Part shown: positions 32,697 to 42,378 of the stretch, piece after piece
Layout: each line of letters begins with the position of its first letter
Position numbering within the stretch: position 1 is the first letter of the stretch
NCBI GenBank assembly: GCA_027485645.1
Contig: JAIXQR010000004.1
Span: forward strand, 1 to 64,000
DNA length: 64,000 nucleotides
Reading direction: 5' to 3'
Origin: a bacterium
Lineage (GTDB): Bacteria; Armatimonadota; Fimbriimonadia; Fimbriimonadales; Fimbriimonadaceae
The notes under the pieces: model-generated
The model's input: the letters and a program-made list of their open reading frames with translations, nothing else
What the model was told of the DNA's origin: nothing
The model's database searches: none
Program-made: the position numbers and the translations under genes

Positions 32697-33755
32697 CTAC
32701 TTTCGCATCATGTTCGGCACGATGTCGAACAGGAATTGGTACTTTCCGGCGTCGTCTTTAGTCACCAATCCAAACCAGCCTTGGTCGTCCCAGGGGGTGG
32801 TGGAGATGCCGGCGGCGCTGGCCGTGCGCTTCATAAGGCGGTAGTAGTTTCGAACCAGATCGGTATTGCGAGAAGCCGGGTTCTCTCTTCGTCCGACGCC
32901 GAACTCGCCAAAGTTGATCGGAATCCCGAGCTTTTGACCGTGAGCGGCCGCGGTTTTGATGGTGTTGACGATGGAGTCATCCCCTGGCCAATTTGAGTTC
33001 TGACCATCCTGCCCACAGAACTGCCACGGATCATAAGTGTGGAGAGTGGCCATCAGGTATCGATCTTTGCCACCGCCAGGCAGACTGGCGCGCGAAGGGT
33101 AAACGTCATCGAACATCGAGTGGTTGCCCTGGCCGTTCATACCGATCATGATCGTGCGCGTTGGGCTCACGGCTCGGATAGCGCGGTAGCCAATCTCGTT
33201 GATTCGGCGAGTGAGCGCGATGGCCTTCGGCTCGGTAGGCTTCGTGCTGCCGGTCCAGTCGCCAAAGGCACCTTCCGGCTCGTTCAGAACTTCAAAAATC
33301 AAAGTGGCGGGGCGATTCTTGTACCGATTGGCGATGCCGGTCCACAAAGCCGTGAAAGCATTGTTATAGCGCGGGGTGTCCTTGTATTTGTCTTTCAGCC
33401 AATGCTCGTGGTGGGTGTTTACGATCACGTACATCCCCTTTTTCAGGGCGTAATCGATGACTTGGTCAAGCTCCTTAAGGCGTGGATGGGCTTGATTGAC
33501 TTTGCCATTTGGGTCGATGAGCTTTGTGCCGTTGACGTCGTTGCCCCAAGTGACCGGGAGTCGGACGTGTCTCATTCCGGCTGCCGAATAAAGGTCAATA
33601 ACCGGGGTGATGTCTTTCAGCTTGGTACTGCGCAGACCTAGGTCAAAGGTGTTTCCGAGGTTGAAACCGGTCGCCATCTTCCGGTTGATTTCTACGGCCG
33701 TTGGCGGCGCGGCTAGCGGAGAAAAGGCAACCGCGGCGATGAGGATGCTGACCAT
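32697..33755 (-). CDS. Secreted GH5-family endoglucanase-like enzyme
   Basis: A 352-residue enzyme with a short signal peptide (about 1-15). Typical GH5 features are GFNLGNTFD (30-38), RLPVTW, VNTHHEHW (112-119), acid/base Glu159 in EVLNEPEG and nucleophile Glu284 in NFGEFGVG. It probably hydrolyses a beta-1,4-glucan such as cellulose, or another beta-glycan. The ATG is preceded by TAGCCT at six bases and no Shine-Dalgarno. It is in a stretch of single-gene transcription units. Confidence 0.9.
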   Translation of the reverse strand: MVSILIAAVAFSPLAAPPTAVEINRKMATGFNLGNTFDLGLRSTKLKDITPVIDLYSAAGMRHVRLPVTWGNDVNGTKLIDPNGKVNQAHPRLKELDQVIDYALKKGMYVIVNTHHEHWLKDKYKDTPRYNNAFTALWTGIANRYKNRPATLIFEVLNEPEGAFGDWTGSTKPTEPKAIALTRRINEIGYRAIRAVSPTRTIMIGMNGQGNHSMFDDVYPSRASLPGGGKDRYLMATLHTYDPWQFCGQDGQNSNWPGDDSIVNTIKTAAAHGQKLGIPINFGEFGVGRRENPASRNTDLVRNYYRLMKRTASAAGISTTPWDDQGWFGLVTKDDAGKYQFLFDIVPNMMRK

Positions 33756-33874
33756 TTCGGCAGGCTACCTGGGATCAAATGGTAGGTCAGCATACGCTCG
33801 ATCCAGAACCTTAACGCCAATTCGAAAGGCGATGGCATGAAGGCCTGGATCGAGGTTGCTTTGCGGTTGGGAGA

Positions 33875-34651
33875 CTAGCTTGCGGCTTTAGCTCGCTCGT
33901 CGCGGGCGGTTTGTTTGACTTCGTTCCAAGGAAACGCGCGGGTTCCCGGGTAGGGGTGGTTGTTTCGGCCGGTGCCGAGGATGAGAGCGCGACGCGGGGT
34001 GTTGGTTTTGTTCGGGCCGGCGTAGTGGGCGGTTCGGTTTCGGTGGAAGGTGACGCCTCCGGCCGGGAGCGGGCAGGCAACCGCGTTCTCGACGAGGTCA
34101 AGCCGGGTCATTTCGAGACCGTGGATTCGGACATCTCCGCCAATCGGCTGGTGCGGGGTGATTTCCCACTCGTGGCTGCCGGGGACAAACCAGAGGCAAC
34201 CGTTTTCAATGCTGGCCTCTTGTAGGGGCATCCAGATGCTGGCGTTTTGGTATTGGTAGTTCGGGTCCCAGTAGGCTTCGTCTTGGTGCCAAGGCGTCGG
34301 GGCGCCGTGTCCGGCGGGTTTGAAGATGGCATGGGCGACGTGAACGCTGGCCTCGGGTCCGAAGAGCTGTTGGCACATGCCTTTAAGCACCTCAAGGTAC
34401 TTGCCCTCGTTCAGCTCTGGCGCGTACTTTGACGGATTCAGAATCTGTGGCAGGCTGGCGGTTTGGCCCTCCTCGTCGGTTCCGGCGAGGTCAAACTGGT
34501 CGCCCGACTCGCGCCCCGCTTTCTGCTCGAACATGCGGTCGTAAGCCTCCCGCATCCGAGCAATCTCGGCATCGTCAGTGATGGGCGTCGGGACGGAGAG
34601 GAAGCCGTTGAGGTGGAAGGAGAGAACTTGCTCTTCGGTGAGCCGGTGCAT
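33875..34651 (-). CDS. PhyH-family Fe(II)/2-oxoglutarate dioxygenase
   Basis: A 258-residue phytanoyl-CoA dioxygenase-family protein. Metal ligands are His122 and Asp124 (WHQDEAYW) and distal His209 (TAHYAGPN), with a downstream Arg220 for 2-oxoglutarate. The double-stranded beta-helix core is intact (MPLQEASIENGCLWFVPGSH). Substrate is unknown. Bacterial relatives act on diverse small molecules. No biosynthetic cluster surrounds it. Confidence 0.88.
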   Translation of the reverse strand: MHRLTEEQVLSFHLNGFLSVPTPITDDAEIARMREAYDRMFEQKAGRESGDQFDLAGTDEEGQTASLPQILNPSKYAPELNEGKYLEVLKGMCQQLFGPEASVHVAHAIFKPAGHGAPTPWHQDEAYWDPNYQYQNASIWMPLQEASIENGCLWFVPGSHEWEITPHQPIGGDVRIHGLEMTRLDLVENAVACPLPAGGVTFHRNRTAHYAGPNKTNTPRRALILGTGRNNHPYPGTRAFPWNEVKQTARDERAKAAS

Positions 34652-34711
34652 GGCTTATCTTGGCCGATTTCTTGTTCGAGAGGCAGTTGTCTGATACAGT
34701 TTTTCGGAGAA

Positions 34712-35215
34712 ATGATTGCCCTTGCAATGCTCATTGGTGTTGGGTTTCCTGCGCACGTCACGCCCGTACTGGGGCCCGTTGACGTGACCAAGCGTCCTGA
34801 GACTTGCGTGTACCGAGAAACGGGAAATCCGTATTTTCTGTACGCGGCACTCGATTGCGACGGGAGCCACGTGAGTGCCGTTCTGTCGCGGGATCGCCGG
34901 ATTCTTGCGGACATTTCTAGTTTCCCAACCTACAAGCGCCGGATTCCGCGCAAAATCTTTAGAGGAATCGCGCTTGGTGACTCGGGGCAAAAGGTCACGA
35001 GCACCCTTGGAAAGCCTCAGCGTCGGATGAAACCGAAGGGGCCATATACGGTTTTGAGGTACTTCGCTTTGGTGCCGGAGGGGGAAGGAAAGCGGTACCT
35101 GATAAATGACTACGTGCTGAAGTCGGACCGCGTGATAGAGGTTTCGGTTGGCTGGGAAGCGGTACCGGGTTGTGGTGACACATTCGATGTGAACCAGTTC
35201 CACATTCGCCTTTAG
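34712..35215 (+). CDS. Exported protein with SmpA/OmlA-like segment
   Basis: A 167-residue protein from ATG 34712 with CGGAGA upstream. It has a short hydrophobic leader (MIALAMLIGVGFPAHVTPV). RGIALGDSGQKVTSTLGKPQ (about 89-108) looks like the SmpA/OmlA-type motif in which a turn precedes LGKP. The rest is beta-rich. The function is unknown; a periplasmic location is likely. Confidence 0.65.
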   Translation: MIALAMLIGVGFPAHVTPVLGPVDVTKRPETCVYRETGNPYFLYAALDCDGSHVSAVLSRDRRILADISSFPTYKRRIPRKIFRGIALGDSGQKVTSTLGKPQRRMKPKGPYTVLRYFALVPEGEGKRYLINDYVLKSDRVIEVSVGWEAVPGCGDTFDVNQFHIRL

Positions 35216-35281
35216 AGCTACCGCATTAAGTTAGGTCATTCGAGACACTCTGGTTCTGCGCTTTCTGGCGGACAATTTTGA

Positions 35282-35932
35282 TTAGTTCGGCTGGACGTTG
35301 GATTGGGCGAGGCCTAAATGACACTCGAATCGATCTGCAGAGACCCAAGTCATCCTGAAGTCTGGGTAGTCAGGTAGGGGAATATCGATAAGTTCTTTAG
35401 AAGCTGGGTACCCGAGTCGTGATAATCGCATCAAGCAGCCCCTAAGTGCACTTTCCAGGTCTGCTGGACCGGTTATTGCTTCGTGCCACGCCCCATCAAT
35501 ATAGTAGAGAACGGCAATGCAGCCGTTGGGTCCGGTTTGGAGATTGAACGCTATCCCTGTAGCGCGTTGCTGTTCAGCTTGGGCAATTGCGGCGAAACAA
35601 AGCCGCTGAAGCGGGGAAAAGGAATTTCTGTTCCGTATGTACTCTCTCGTTTCTGGATAGATTTCAGCGAGCAAGCAAACGCGGAGCTGAAACTCAAGAA
35701 CTTCAGGAACTAAGGCATGTTCTTCGTTCAATAAATCAAAGTCGTAGTCCAGGTTTAGGAGCGCAACGCGATGACGCCACGGTGGTCTCGTTTCCGAAAG
35801 TTGGTTTAAACACCATCGGGATCTCTGGGCGAGATTCGAACCGAATTCAAACCTCTTCCGCTTCCCCGTTACTCTCTCCCCAATACGCTGGAAGAACGCA
35901 ATCAGCTTGAGCGCAGAAAGATTTTGTGGCAT
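35282..35932 (-). CDS. Hypothetical protein
   Basis: A 216-residue soluble protein without signal peptide or TM segment. It has aromatic and Arg-rich N-terminal sequence and a compact C-terminal part (GCIAVLYYIDGAWHEAITGP, SALRGCLMRLSRLGYP). No family is recognised. It follows rhaD's transcription start... on the same strand the rhaD gene ends 28 bp upstream of its start, so the two may be co-transcribed. Confidence 0.5.
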   Translation of the reverse strand: MPQNLSALKLIAFFQRIGERVTGKRKRFEFGSNLAQRSRWCLNQLSETRPPWRHRVALLNLDYDFDLLNEEHALVPEVLEFQLRVCLLAEIYPETREYIRNRNSFSPLQRLCFAAIAQAEQQRATGIAFNLQTGPNGCIAVLYYIDGAWHEAITGPADLESALRGCLMRLSRLGYPASKELIDIPLPDYPDFRMTWVSADRFECHLGLAQSNVQPN

Positions 35933-35959
35933 TTGAGTACCCCGAGTAAATCCCTTACC

Positions 35960-38059
35960 TCACCGCAGAAACGCCTCGTGCAAGCCAGCATCCACCGCAA
36001 TCACTTGCCCCGTGGTCAAACTCAGGCGATCCGTCGCGAGCAGATACAGCGCATCCGCTACCTTAGCCGGAGTCACCGGCTTCTTTAGCATCGTTCGCTG
36101 GGCATAGAACGCGGCGAGCTGGTCGCGGAGTTCTTCGTCGGTCATCGACTCGGAGTGCGGAATGTCGTACTTCGCGAGTGAAGCCAGGACTCGGTCGCGG
36201 GGGAACATTTGCGAGCCGGAGACGACGGTGGCCGGGGCGACGGCGTTTACGCGGATCTTCGGCGCTAGCTCTACAGCGAGCTCGCGGACGAGGTGGTTGA
36301 CCGCCGTCTTGCTGGTGTCATAGGCAACCGAGCCTTTCTTGGAAACCACGGCGTTCGCGCTGGAGGTCAGCACGATGTCTCCTCCGAGTCCTTGTCGACT
36401 AAACAGCGAAGCGGCCTCATCGGCCACGATGTACGAACCCACGAGATTTATTTCGTAAGTCTTGGTCCAAAGCGTGTCGCTTAGGCGACCATCGGTGTCG
36501 GGCGGGAAGAAGACCGCGGCGAGGTTGATGAGCACGTCTAGCCCGCCAAAGCGGAGGGTAACCGTCTCCATCGCTCGCTGGACCGATTCGCGATTAGTGA
36601 TATCGATGCTCGTCCAGGCGACGTTGTCAGCACCGAACTTCTCGGCAAGCTGCATGCCCGAGGTTTGGGCTAGGTCGCCATTGAGGTCTGCTAAGACGAC
36701 GGTTGCGTCTTGTTGCAGAAGTCGTTCAGCGGTTGCGTAGCCGATTCCGGGACCGGCGCCGATAAGGAGGACGACCTTCCGGGCCATCTCCTTTTCGGCG
36801 GGCATCCGCTTCAACTTGGCTTCTTCGAGTAGCCAATACTCAATGCTGAAAGCCTCCTGCTCGGGGAGGGCGGTGTAGCGGTCAATCGCCTCCGCGCCGC
36901 GCATGACTTCGATCGCGTTTCGGTAGAACTCGCCGGTCACGCGGGCCTCTTTAGCGTTCTTGTTAAAGCTCACCATGCCCACGCCAGGAATGAGGATCAC
37001 GCTCGGGTTCGGGTTGCGCATCGCCGGACTATCGGCGTGCTTGCATCGGTCGTAGTAGGCGGCATATTGAGCGCGGAACTCGGCAAGGGCCGCATCGATC
37101 GCGGCGTCATCGGCATCGGCCGACAGCACGAGAGGGCGGATTTTGGTGCGGAGGAAGTGGTCAGGGCAGCTGGTGCCGAGCTGGATCAGATGGTCTGACT
37201 TTTCTCGAGAAAGGAAGTCAAGTACCGCCTCGCTTTGGTCAACACACGCGATCAGGCGTTGGCCGTTGTGAGCGACTTTTCCTCGGAGCTTCGGCAACAA
37301 GCGGGTGAGGGCAGCGTTCGCTTCGGTCACCGCCAGAGGCGCACGGGACGGAACGACCTCTCCGAAAGGATGAGAAGTCGTTCGAGCCTCGATAAAATCG
37401 ACTGCCTGGTTGATCAGTTCGAGGGTCAGCTCGTAGCAAGCCTGCCAGTCATCGGCCCAGCAGATGAATCCGTGCGAGCCCATCATGGCGCCGACGGCGT
37501 TTGGATTCTCTTCAATCCCCCGCTTCAGCATCAGGCCGAGTTCGAACCCTGGGCGCTTCCACGGAAGCCAGAACATTCGGTCGCCATAAATTTCTTTCGT
37601 CAGCGCTTCGCCATTTTCGGAGGCCGCAACGGAAATCACGGCATCGCTGTGCATGTGCGAAACGGCGGCGGCAGGGACAAAGCCATGAAGTGGCGTATCG
37701 ATGCTTGGCGCCGCGGGGTTCAGGTTAAAGGCGCACTGGGCATACAGTGGCACCATCTCATCTTCCGATAATCCTGCGTCGTATCTACCGCTTAGGCCGA
37801 GGAACTTGTCCTGGTAGAGGCTGGCGAAGTTAGCCCGCTTTGCACTGCCAAGGTCTCCTCCGGAAGCCTTCACCCAAAGGACGGAAACGGTGTCGCCCGT
37901 GAGGGGATCGGTGGCTTGGACCTTGAAACTTGTGTTCCCACCACCATAATTCGTTATGCGTGGGTCTGAACCCAGCAGATTGGAGGCGTAAATGAGCTGC
38001 TCAACCGGGTCGCTGCTAACGTCTTCTGTCTGCCAACGGGAGGGCACACGCGTATTCAT
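35960..38059 (-). CDS. rhaD: Bifunctional rhamnulose-1-P aldolase/lactaldehyde dehydrogenase
   Basis: A 699-residue fusion. The N-terminal class II aldolase domain (about 1-420) opens with NYGGGNTSFKV and carries HMHSDAVI and HGFICWADDW histidine motifs. The C-terminal SDR domain (about 428-699) has VVLLIGAGPGIGYATAERL, a catalytic Ser and YDTSK. This architecture is that of bifunctional RhaD/YuxG proteins: rhamnulose-1-phosphate is cleaved to DHAP and L-lactaldehyde, and the latter is oxidised or reduced in place. Rhamnose isomerase and kinase genes are not in the window. The GH78 and ABC importer genes 11-21 kb away fit the same pathway. Confidence 0.92.
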   Translation of the reverse strand: MNTRVPSRWQTEDVSSDPVEQLIYASNLLGSDPRITNYGGGNTSFKVQATDPLTGDTVSVLWVKASGGDLGSAKRANFASLYQDKFLGLSGRYDAGLSEDEMVPLYAQCAFNLNPAAPSIDTPLHGFVPAAAVSHMHSDAVISVAASENGEALTKEIYGDRMFWLPWKRPGFELGLMLKRGIEENPNAVGAMMGSHGFICWADDWQACYELTLELINQAVDFIEARTTSHPFGEVVPSRAPLAVTEANAALTRLLPKLRGKVAHNGQRLIACVDQSEAVLDFLSREKSDHLIQLGTSCPDHFLRTKIRPLVLSADADDAAIDAALAEFRAQYAAYYDRCKHADSPAMRNPNPSVILIPGVGMVSFNKNAKEARVTGEFYRNAIEVMRGAEAIDRYTALPEQEAFSIEYWLLEEAKLKRMPAEKEMARKVVLLIGAGPGIGYATAERLLQQDATVVLADLNGDLAQTSGMQLAEKFGADNVAWTSIDITNRESVQRAMETVTLRFGGLDVLINLAAVFFPPDTDGRLSDTLWTKTYEINLVGSYIVADEAASLFSRQGLGGDIVLTSSANAVVSKKGSVAYDTSKTAVNHLVRELAVELAPKIRVNAVAPATVVSGSQMFPRDRVLASLAKYDIPHSESMTDEELRDQLAAFYAQRTMLKKPVTPAKVADALYLLATDRLSLTTGQVIAVDAGLHEAFLR

Positions 38060-38110
38060 GACGTGCGTTAGCTTAGCCCGAAAAGACCTAAAAATCTTTA
38101 AAATGTAAGG

Positions 38111-38119
38111 TTATCCACA
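38111..38119 (+). promoter_or_regulatory. Consensus DnaA box between rhaD and ftsZ
   Basis: TTATCCACA matches the DnaA-box consensus exactly. It is single, 72 bp before the ftsZ start, so it may be a regulatory site or chance. Confidence 0.35.
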
Positions 38120-38190
38120 CCAAACCCACACACAACGGGTCTACACTCTAATCTTAACAAAGGACCACTGGGTCCGCGAGGAAGCTCGAT

Positions 38191-39369
38191 TTGACTTCTC
38201 AAACTGCAGTAATAAAAGTAATTGGCGTTGGCGGCGGTGGATCGAATGCGGTCCAGCGAATGATTGAAAGCGGCATCCGAGGCGTGGAATTTATCGCCAT
38301 GAACACGGATGTTCAGGTTCTTGACCTGAGTAATGCAGACCGAAAGCTGCAGCTCGGCGGAAACCTGACGCGCGGCCTCGGTGCCGGCGGAAACCCCGAA
38401 GTTGGCAAAGCTGCGGCCGAGGAGTCTCGCAACGATATTCGCAAGATTCTGGAAGGGGCCGACATGGTCTTCATCACCGCCGGAATGGGCGGCGGCACCG
38501 GCACCGGTGCAGCGCCGGTCATCGCCGAACTCGCGAAAGAGATCGGTGCGTTGACGGTTGCGGTTGTCACCCGACCGTTCTTGTTTGAAGGCAATCGCCG
38601 AGCGAAGCTCGCCAGCCAGGGCGTCACCAGCTTGATGGCGCGAGTCGACACGATGATCACCATTCCGAACGACCGACTGATGAACGTGGTCGAGCGAAAG
38701 GCGACTCTGGTCGATGCGTTCCGCGTCGCGGACGACGTTCTTCGACAAGGCGTTCAGGGCATCTCCGACATCATCACGGTTCCCGGACAAATCAACGTCG
38801 ACTTTGCCGACGTTCGCGCGGTCATGCAGAACGCGGGACCAGCGCTCATGGGCATCGGCTTTGGTGTGGGCGACCAGCGCGCACTGCAGGCGGCTCAATC
38901 CGCAACCAACTCTCCGTTACTCGAGCAGACGATCCACGGCGCACGCGGATTGCTCGTGAACATCACCAGCTCCGACGACTTGACTCTTGCCGAGACCACG
39001 GAGGCCATGGGCTACATCCAGGGACTTTGCGATGCCGACGATGTAAACATCTACTTCGGCACCGTGGTGGATTCCAGCATGGAGAACACGGTTCGAATCA
39101 CCGTGCTTGCCACCGGATTCGAGCACGGCTCGCCGGAAGCTCAGGTCGCGAAGGAAGCGCCAACGACGGTTGTTGTTCCACACGTAGCTGTCGAGCCTGC
39201 TCCGCAGCCAGAGCGACTTTCGGTGGACCGACCGGTCGTCGATCGACAGTCGGTCGAGCGGTCCGGCGCAAGCCGAGTATCGGCTCCAAACCCAGCAGAA
39301 GTGTTCGATGACTCCGATTTGGACATTCCTGCCTTCTTGCGCGAGCATCGTAAGCGTCAAAACGCCTAG
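38191..39369 (+). CDS. ftsZ: Cell division protein FtsZ
   Basis: A 392-residue tubulin homologue forming the division ring. GTP-binding loop GGGTGTGA (101-108), an N-terminal [10 protein letters not shown], and T7-loop GQINVDFAD (200-208) are intact. A variable linker (about 315-375) precedes the conserved tail [15 protein letters not shown], the docking site for FtsA/ZipA-type partners. Translation starts at TTG 38191 with GAGGAAG upstream; there is no ATG or GTG before GVGGGG in the right place. FtsA and FtsQ are not adjacent, so the gene is outside a classic dcw cluster. Confidence 0.97.
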   Translation: MTSQTAVIKVIGVGGGGSNAVQRMIESGIRGVEFIAMNTDVQVLDLSNADRKLQLGGNLTRGLGAGGNPEVGKAAAEESRNDIRKILEGADMVFITAGMGGGTGTGAAPVIAELAKEIGALTVAVVTRPFLFEGNRRAKLASQGVTSLMARVDTMITIPNDRLMNVVERKATLVDAFRVADDVLRQGVQGISDIITVPGQINVDFADVRAVMQNAGPALMGIGFGVGDQRALQAAQSATNSPLLEQTIHGARGLLVNITSSDDLTLAETTEAMGYIQGLCDADDVNIYFGTVVDSSMENTVRITVLATGFEHGSPEAQVAKEAPTTVVVPHVAVEPAPQPERLSVDRPVVDRQSVERSGASRVSAPNPAEVFDDSDLDIPAFLREHRKRQNA

Positions 39370-39387
39370 TTGTTCGTCTTGAGCTAT

Positions 39388-40650
39388 ATGCTCACACCGC
39401 TGGCCCTTCTTTCGCTGGCTGCGGTGCCAAATCTGGCACCGCAGCCGCTCGGCCAAACCAATCCATTCTCCTCCACGCAGGTCTTTGCGGAATCGAAGCG
39501 CATTGCCGTGTCTCCCGTAATCGACGGCCAGTTTTCGCCGGAAGAGTGGGACCCCCTCGTTAGCGAAGTATCGAACGTCACCTACTTCCAGTGGGAGCCG
39601 GGAAAAGTCCACGTCGCCGCGCTTATGCAGCCGGGCAGCACGGTCATTACGTCGCTCGACTTGCGCAACAACGGCTGGCTGATTGGGGAAGATAACGTCG
39701 AAATTCGGATTTCGGTGGATGCGAATCTGAAGCCGACGGTGAGTGGGCGGATTTTGAACGCGACCAGCTCCCTGGGCCCAGCTTGGATTGAGATTCCGGG
39801 TTTTGCTTTGTCTTCGATTGCAAAGGCCAGCACGGTTGAGGGCAAGACGTTTGTCGAAGCCAGCGTCACCGATCCGGGAATTGGCACGCTGATCGAGGAT
39901 CCGAAGCGGAAGATCGGATTGCGAATGGACGTGGTCCCCGGAGCCGCCGTACCGGCAGAGCCTTACTTGCCACGCATGGTATCGGTCGTAGAAACCGTGT
40001 TCGACCGCGGTGCGGGCTTGCCAGAAAAGCTGGTGTTTAAGCCCGAAGGCGAAGGGAAGCCGGTGGTGGAAAACCAGATGATCCGACTTCGGTTTGGGTT
40101 CGAGGGCACCAACGCGATTGGCCTAGCTCGGTTGAATCTTCGATCGGAAGGCGTGGCCAAGGATTACACCAACGCGCTGGACGCGCCGTTTCCTCCGTTT
40201 GACAACAAGGGCCGCGCGTTCTTGGATTACGAGACTTCGGTTGCTGCCGGTGCCATCCCGGGTTACCGCCTCGTTCGCGGGCAAATGAAGTTCCGCGACG
40301 GCCTTGAGGGCCTCGTTCAGACCAGCTACCGAATCGCCCCAGTGCTGGACTTTGACCTTGTGTACCAACGACGAAAGTCGGAGGCGCAGGACAAGGCGTA
40401 CAAAGAGGGCTATTACATTCGATCCAACTCTGGCAAGCGAGTTGCTGGCCGAGTTAAAGTTTCGGTTCCCGAACCATTGAGAATGCTAAACGGTTTCGAA
40501 AAGACGTTCGCCGTTGCGCCCCGCGGTCGCGAACGACAGGGATTTGAAGTCTACGTCCCGGCAAACACGGTCGGAACGTTCCCGGTGACCTTCGAGATCA
40601 CGACCGATGGTGCGACCGTGAAACAGTTCGGTTACCTAACGGTTCGGTGA
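39388..40650 (+). CDS. Secreted protein with CBM9-like N-terminal domain
   Basis: A 420-residue protein from ATG 39388; TTG 39370 immediately abuts the ftsZ stop and is a possible start. It has a signal peptide (MLTPLALLSLAAVPNLA). The segment VSPVIDGQFSPEEWDPL (about 41-57) is typical of the entry to CBM9-like/DOMON-related carbohydrate-binding domains. A beta-rich C-terminal half has VFDRGAGLPEKLVF and GFEVYVPANTVGTFPVTFEI. The function is unknown. It may share the ftsZ transcript because there is no terminator in between. Confidence 0.68.
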   Translation: MLTPLALLSLAAVPNLAPQPLGQTNPFSSTQVFAESKRIAVSPVIDGQFSPEEWDPLVSEVSNVTYFQWEPGKVHVAALMQPGSTVITSLDLRNNGWLIGEDNVEIRISVDANLKPTVSGRILNATSSLGPAWIEIPGFALSSIAKASTVEGKTFVEASVTDPGIGTLIEDPKRKIGLRMDVVPGAAVPAEPYLPRMVSVVETVFDRGAGLPEKLVFKPEGEGKPVVENQMIRLRFGFEGTNAIGLARLNLRSEGVAKDYTNALDAPFPPFDNKGRAFLDYETSVAAGAIPGYRLVRGQMKFRDGLEGLVQTSYRIAPVLDFDLVYQRRKSEAQDKAYKEGYYIRSNSGKRVAGRVKVSVPEPLRMLNGFEKTFAVAPRGRERQGFEVYVPANTVGTFPVTFEITTDGATVKQFGYLTVR

Positions 40651-40655
40651 GCTAA

Positions 40656-42263
40656 CTAACGAGGAAGGAATTCTGGCATTTTCCAGATGAATTTCATCGT
40701 TCCACCGTTAGTAATGACGTATCGCCCTCGGCCGAGGGCGATGCCGTTAGAGTAGTTGTTATCTGGGATCGTGATGGCGGATGTAATGACGTTGTCGGAT
40801 TGCCGCATCAAGTCCAGTTGGCTACTCAAGTTAAACGATAGATAGCGGCTGAATTCGTCGTCAAACAGCACGGTTTGTTGGGACGAGGTGGCTACCGGGA
40901 CGGCGCGGAGATAGGCGAGGGTGTCCTGTCGATAAATTTCCCCGGTAAGGAAACGGATTTCTCCGTTGTGCAACGTGAAAGGTCGCTTTCGATTGAAGTC
41001 GCTCACCCTGGAACGCTTGACCTCAAGCAATCCCGTGGAAGTGACTTGGAACTTTACGATCGAAATCGGGAACGACTCGCCATCGAAGGCAAAGAGATGG
41101 GTGCCGTCGTCGCTAAACTTGAAGTCGGTCCAGTTGCCGGGCACGCCAGAACCGACGAAGACGCCGCTTCGATAGAGCTGCAAAGTGAAGTTGCTAGGGT
41201 TTCCGTTACGCCGTGGAGCCACCGCGACCAAGTTGTTGTTAACCGGGCTGATCGCGATTTGGTGTACGCCGTCTGCCCCGGCAATCGGCGTGAAGTCGTA
41301 CTGGATCGTCTTTGTCGCTAGATCGAACTTCGAAACGCGAAATGGCTGCCTTGCACCAACGATTAGGAAGTTGCCGCTCGACGCGATCGGCCCGGGGGAA
41401 AATGGCAACGTTTCAATGTCGCTTGTAATCGCGGTATCGGCATCTAGCTTTGAAAGCACGTTGCTAAATTGCCGGGTGTAGTAAACCGTCTTCCGATCCT
41501 TCGACGCGGTGATATAGCTCGAGGACGCACCAATACTCCGCATGTACTTTGCGTCCCAAGGCAGAATGCTGATGGTCTCCGGCGGGCTGGTGAATCCGTC
41601 GCAAGAAGCGGTGATCGTCGCGAAGCCTGGATTTGTTCCAGTGCCTACACCCAAGGGAGTGATGCTGTACTTATCTTGCCCCGAGGACTGACTAAAGGTG
41701 ATTGAACCCTCAGAGACCGGGACAATCTCTCCATTTGCGGTAAGGGCAGAAGCAGTAACGGTCTTAGATGTCACCTCGCGTAACGACTGATTCGGCTGAA
41801 TGTACACGCTGGCAACTTTTCCAGTAATCGCAATAGCGGGCAAGGGCCGATTTTCGGCGTCTTTGAACTCTCCATCGGAATCAAGTTTGGTGGAAGCGGT
41901 TCCTTCACCGATGCTCGATCCCGCCGCATTTCGGAGAGTAAAGACTTCGAGCTTCAGACTTGATGGAATCGTCCTTGCGGCGACGGCCGAGGTGTAGGTA
42001 CGGCGAAAGCCCGCCGTCTGGTCGTCGCGATTGATCACCCAAACGAAGTCTTCATTGTTCTCGCCAGCATTGCGGAGCGTGGCTCGGACAGAAAGGGCGG
42101 AGGAGCCAACGTTGGTCGCCTTGGATCGCGTGCCCCATTCGATGGTGAGCTTTGGAAAGGCGGTACTTGCCGGTGGCGGAACGGTACTTCCACCTCCGCC
42201 GCTACCTCCGCAACCCACTGCGGCGCCGATAAGGCAGAGCAGTGGCCAACCCAATTTTCTCAT
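40656..42263 (-). CDS. Lipoprotein with Ig-like and propeller-like regions
   Basis: A 535-residue lipoprotein with lipidated Cys18 (LIGAAVGC) followed by a Gly/Ser/Pro linker. An Ig-like N-terminal part (about 40-230, with VYIQPNQSLREVT and FATITASCDGFTSPPETISI) is followed by a propeller-like section (VKLDADTAITSDIETLP-type strands). No enzyme motif is seen; it may be a surface adhesin or binding protein. TAAACT lies six bases before the ATG. Confidence 0.7.
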   Translation of the reverse strand: MRKLGWPLLCLIGAAVGCGGSGGGGSTVPPPASTAFPKLTIEWGTRSKATNVGSSALSVRATLRNAGENNEDFVWVINRDDQTAGFRRTYTSAVAARTIPSSLKLEVFTLRNAAGSSIGEGTASTKLDSDGEFKDAENRPLPAIAITGKVASVYIQPNQSLREVTSKTVTASALTANGEIVPVSEGSITFSQSSGQDKYSITPLGVGTGTNPGFATITASCDGFTSPPETISILPWDAKYMRSIGASSSYITASKDRKTVYYTRQFSNVLSKLDADTAITSDIETLPFSPGPIASSGNFLIVGARQPFRVSKFDLATKTIQYDFTPIAGADGVHQIAISPVNNNLVAVAPRRNGNPSNFTLQLYRSGVFVGSGVPGNWTDFKFSDDGTHLFAFDGESFPISIVKFQVTSTGLLEVKRSRVSDFNRKRPFTLHNGEIRFLTGEIYRQDTLAYLRAVPVATSSQQTVLFDDEFSRYLSFNLSSQLDLMRQSDNVITSAITIPDNNYSNGIALGRGRYVITNGGTMKFIWKMPEFLPR

Positions 42264-42269
42264 GCAAGG

Positions 42270-42275
42270 AGTTTA
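42270..42275 (-). promoter_or_regulatory. -10 box six bases before ATG
   Basis: TAAACT on the minus strand lies six bases before the lipoprotein ATG at 42263, the same spacing as at several other genes here. Confidence 0.4.
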
Positions 42276-42378
42276 CTGAAGGGGCTACGTTATCTCGGAT
42301 GTAGATTTATCGGCCGGCTGTCACGGTTTTATGAGCAGTTTGTCTGGCGGCCGAAAGCTGCCTGCTTTAGAAAGAGAC

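Noticed and set aside
32675-32697. Terminator between DUF4397 and GH5 genes
   Set aside because: A 10-bp stem is present but no T run follows on either strand and it overlaps the GH5 stop.
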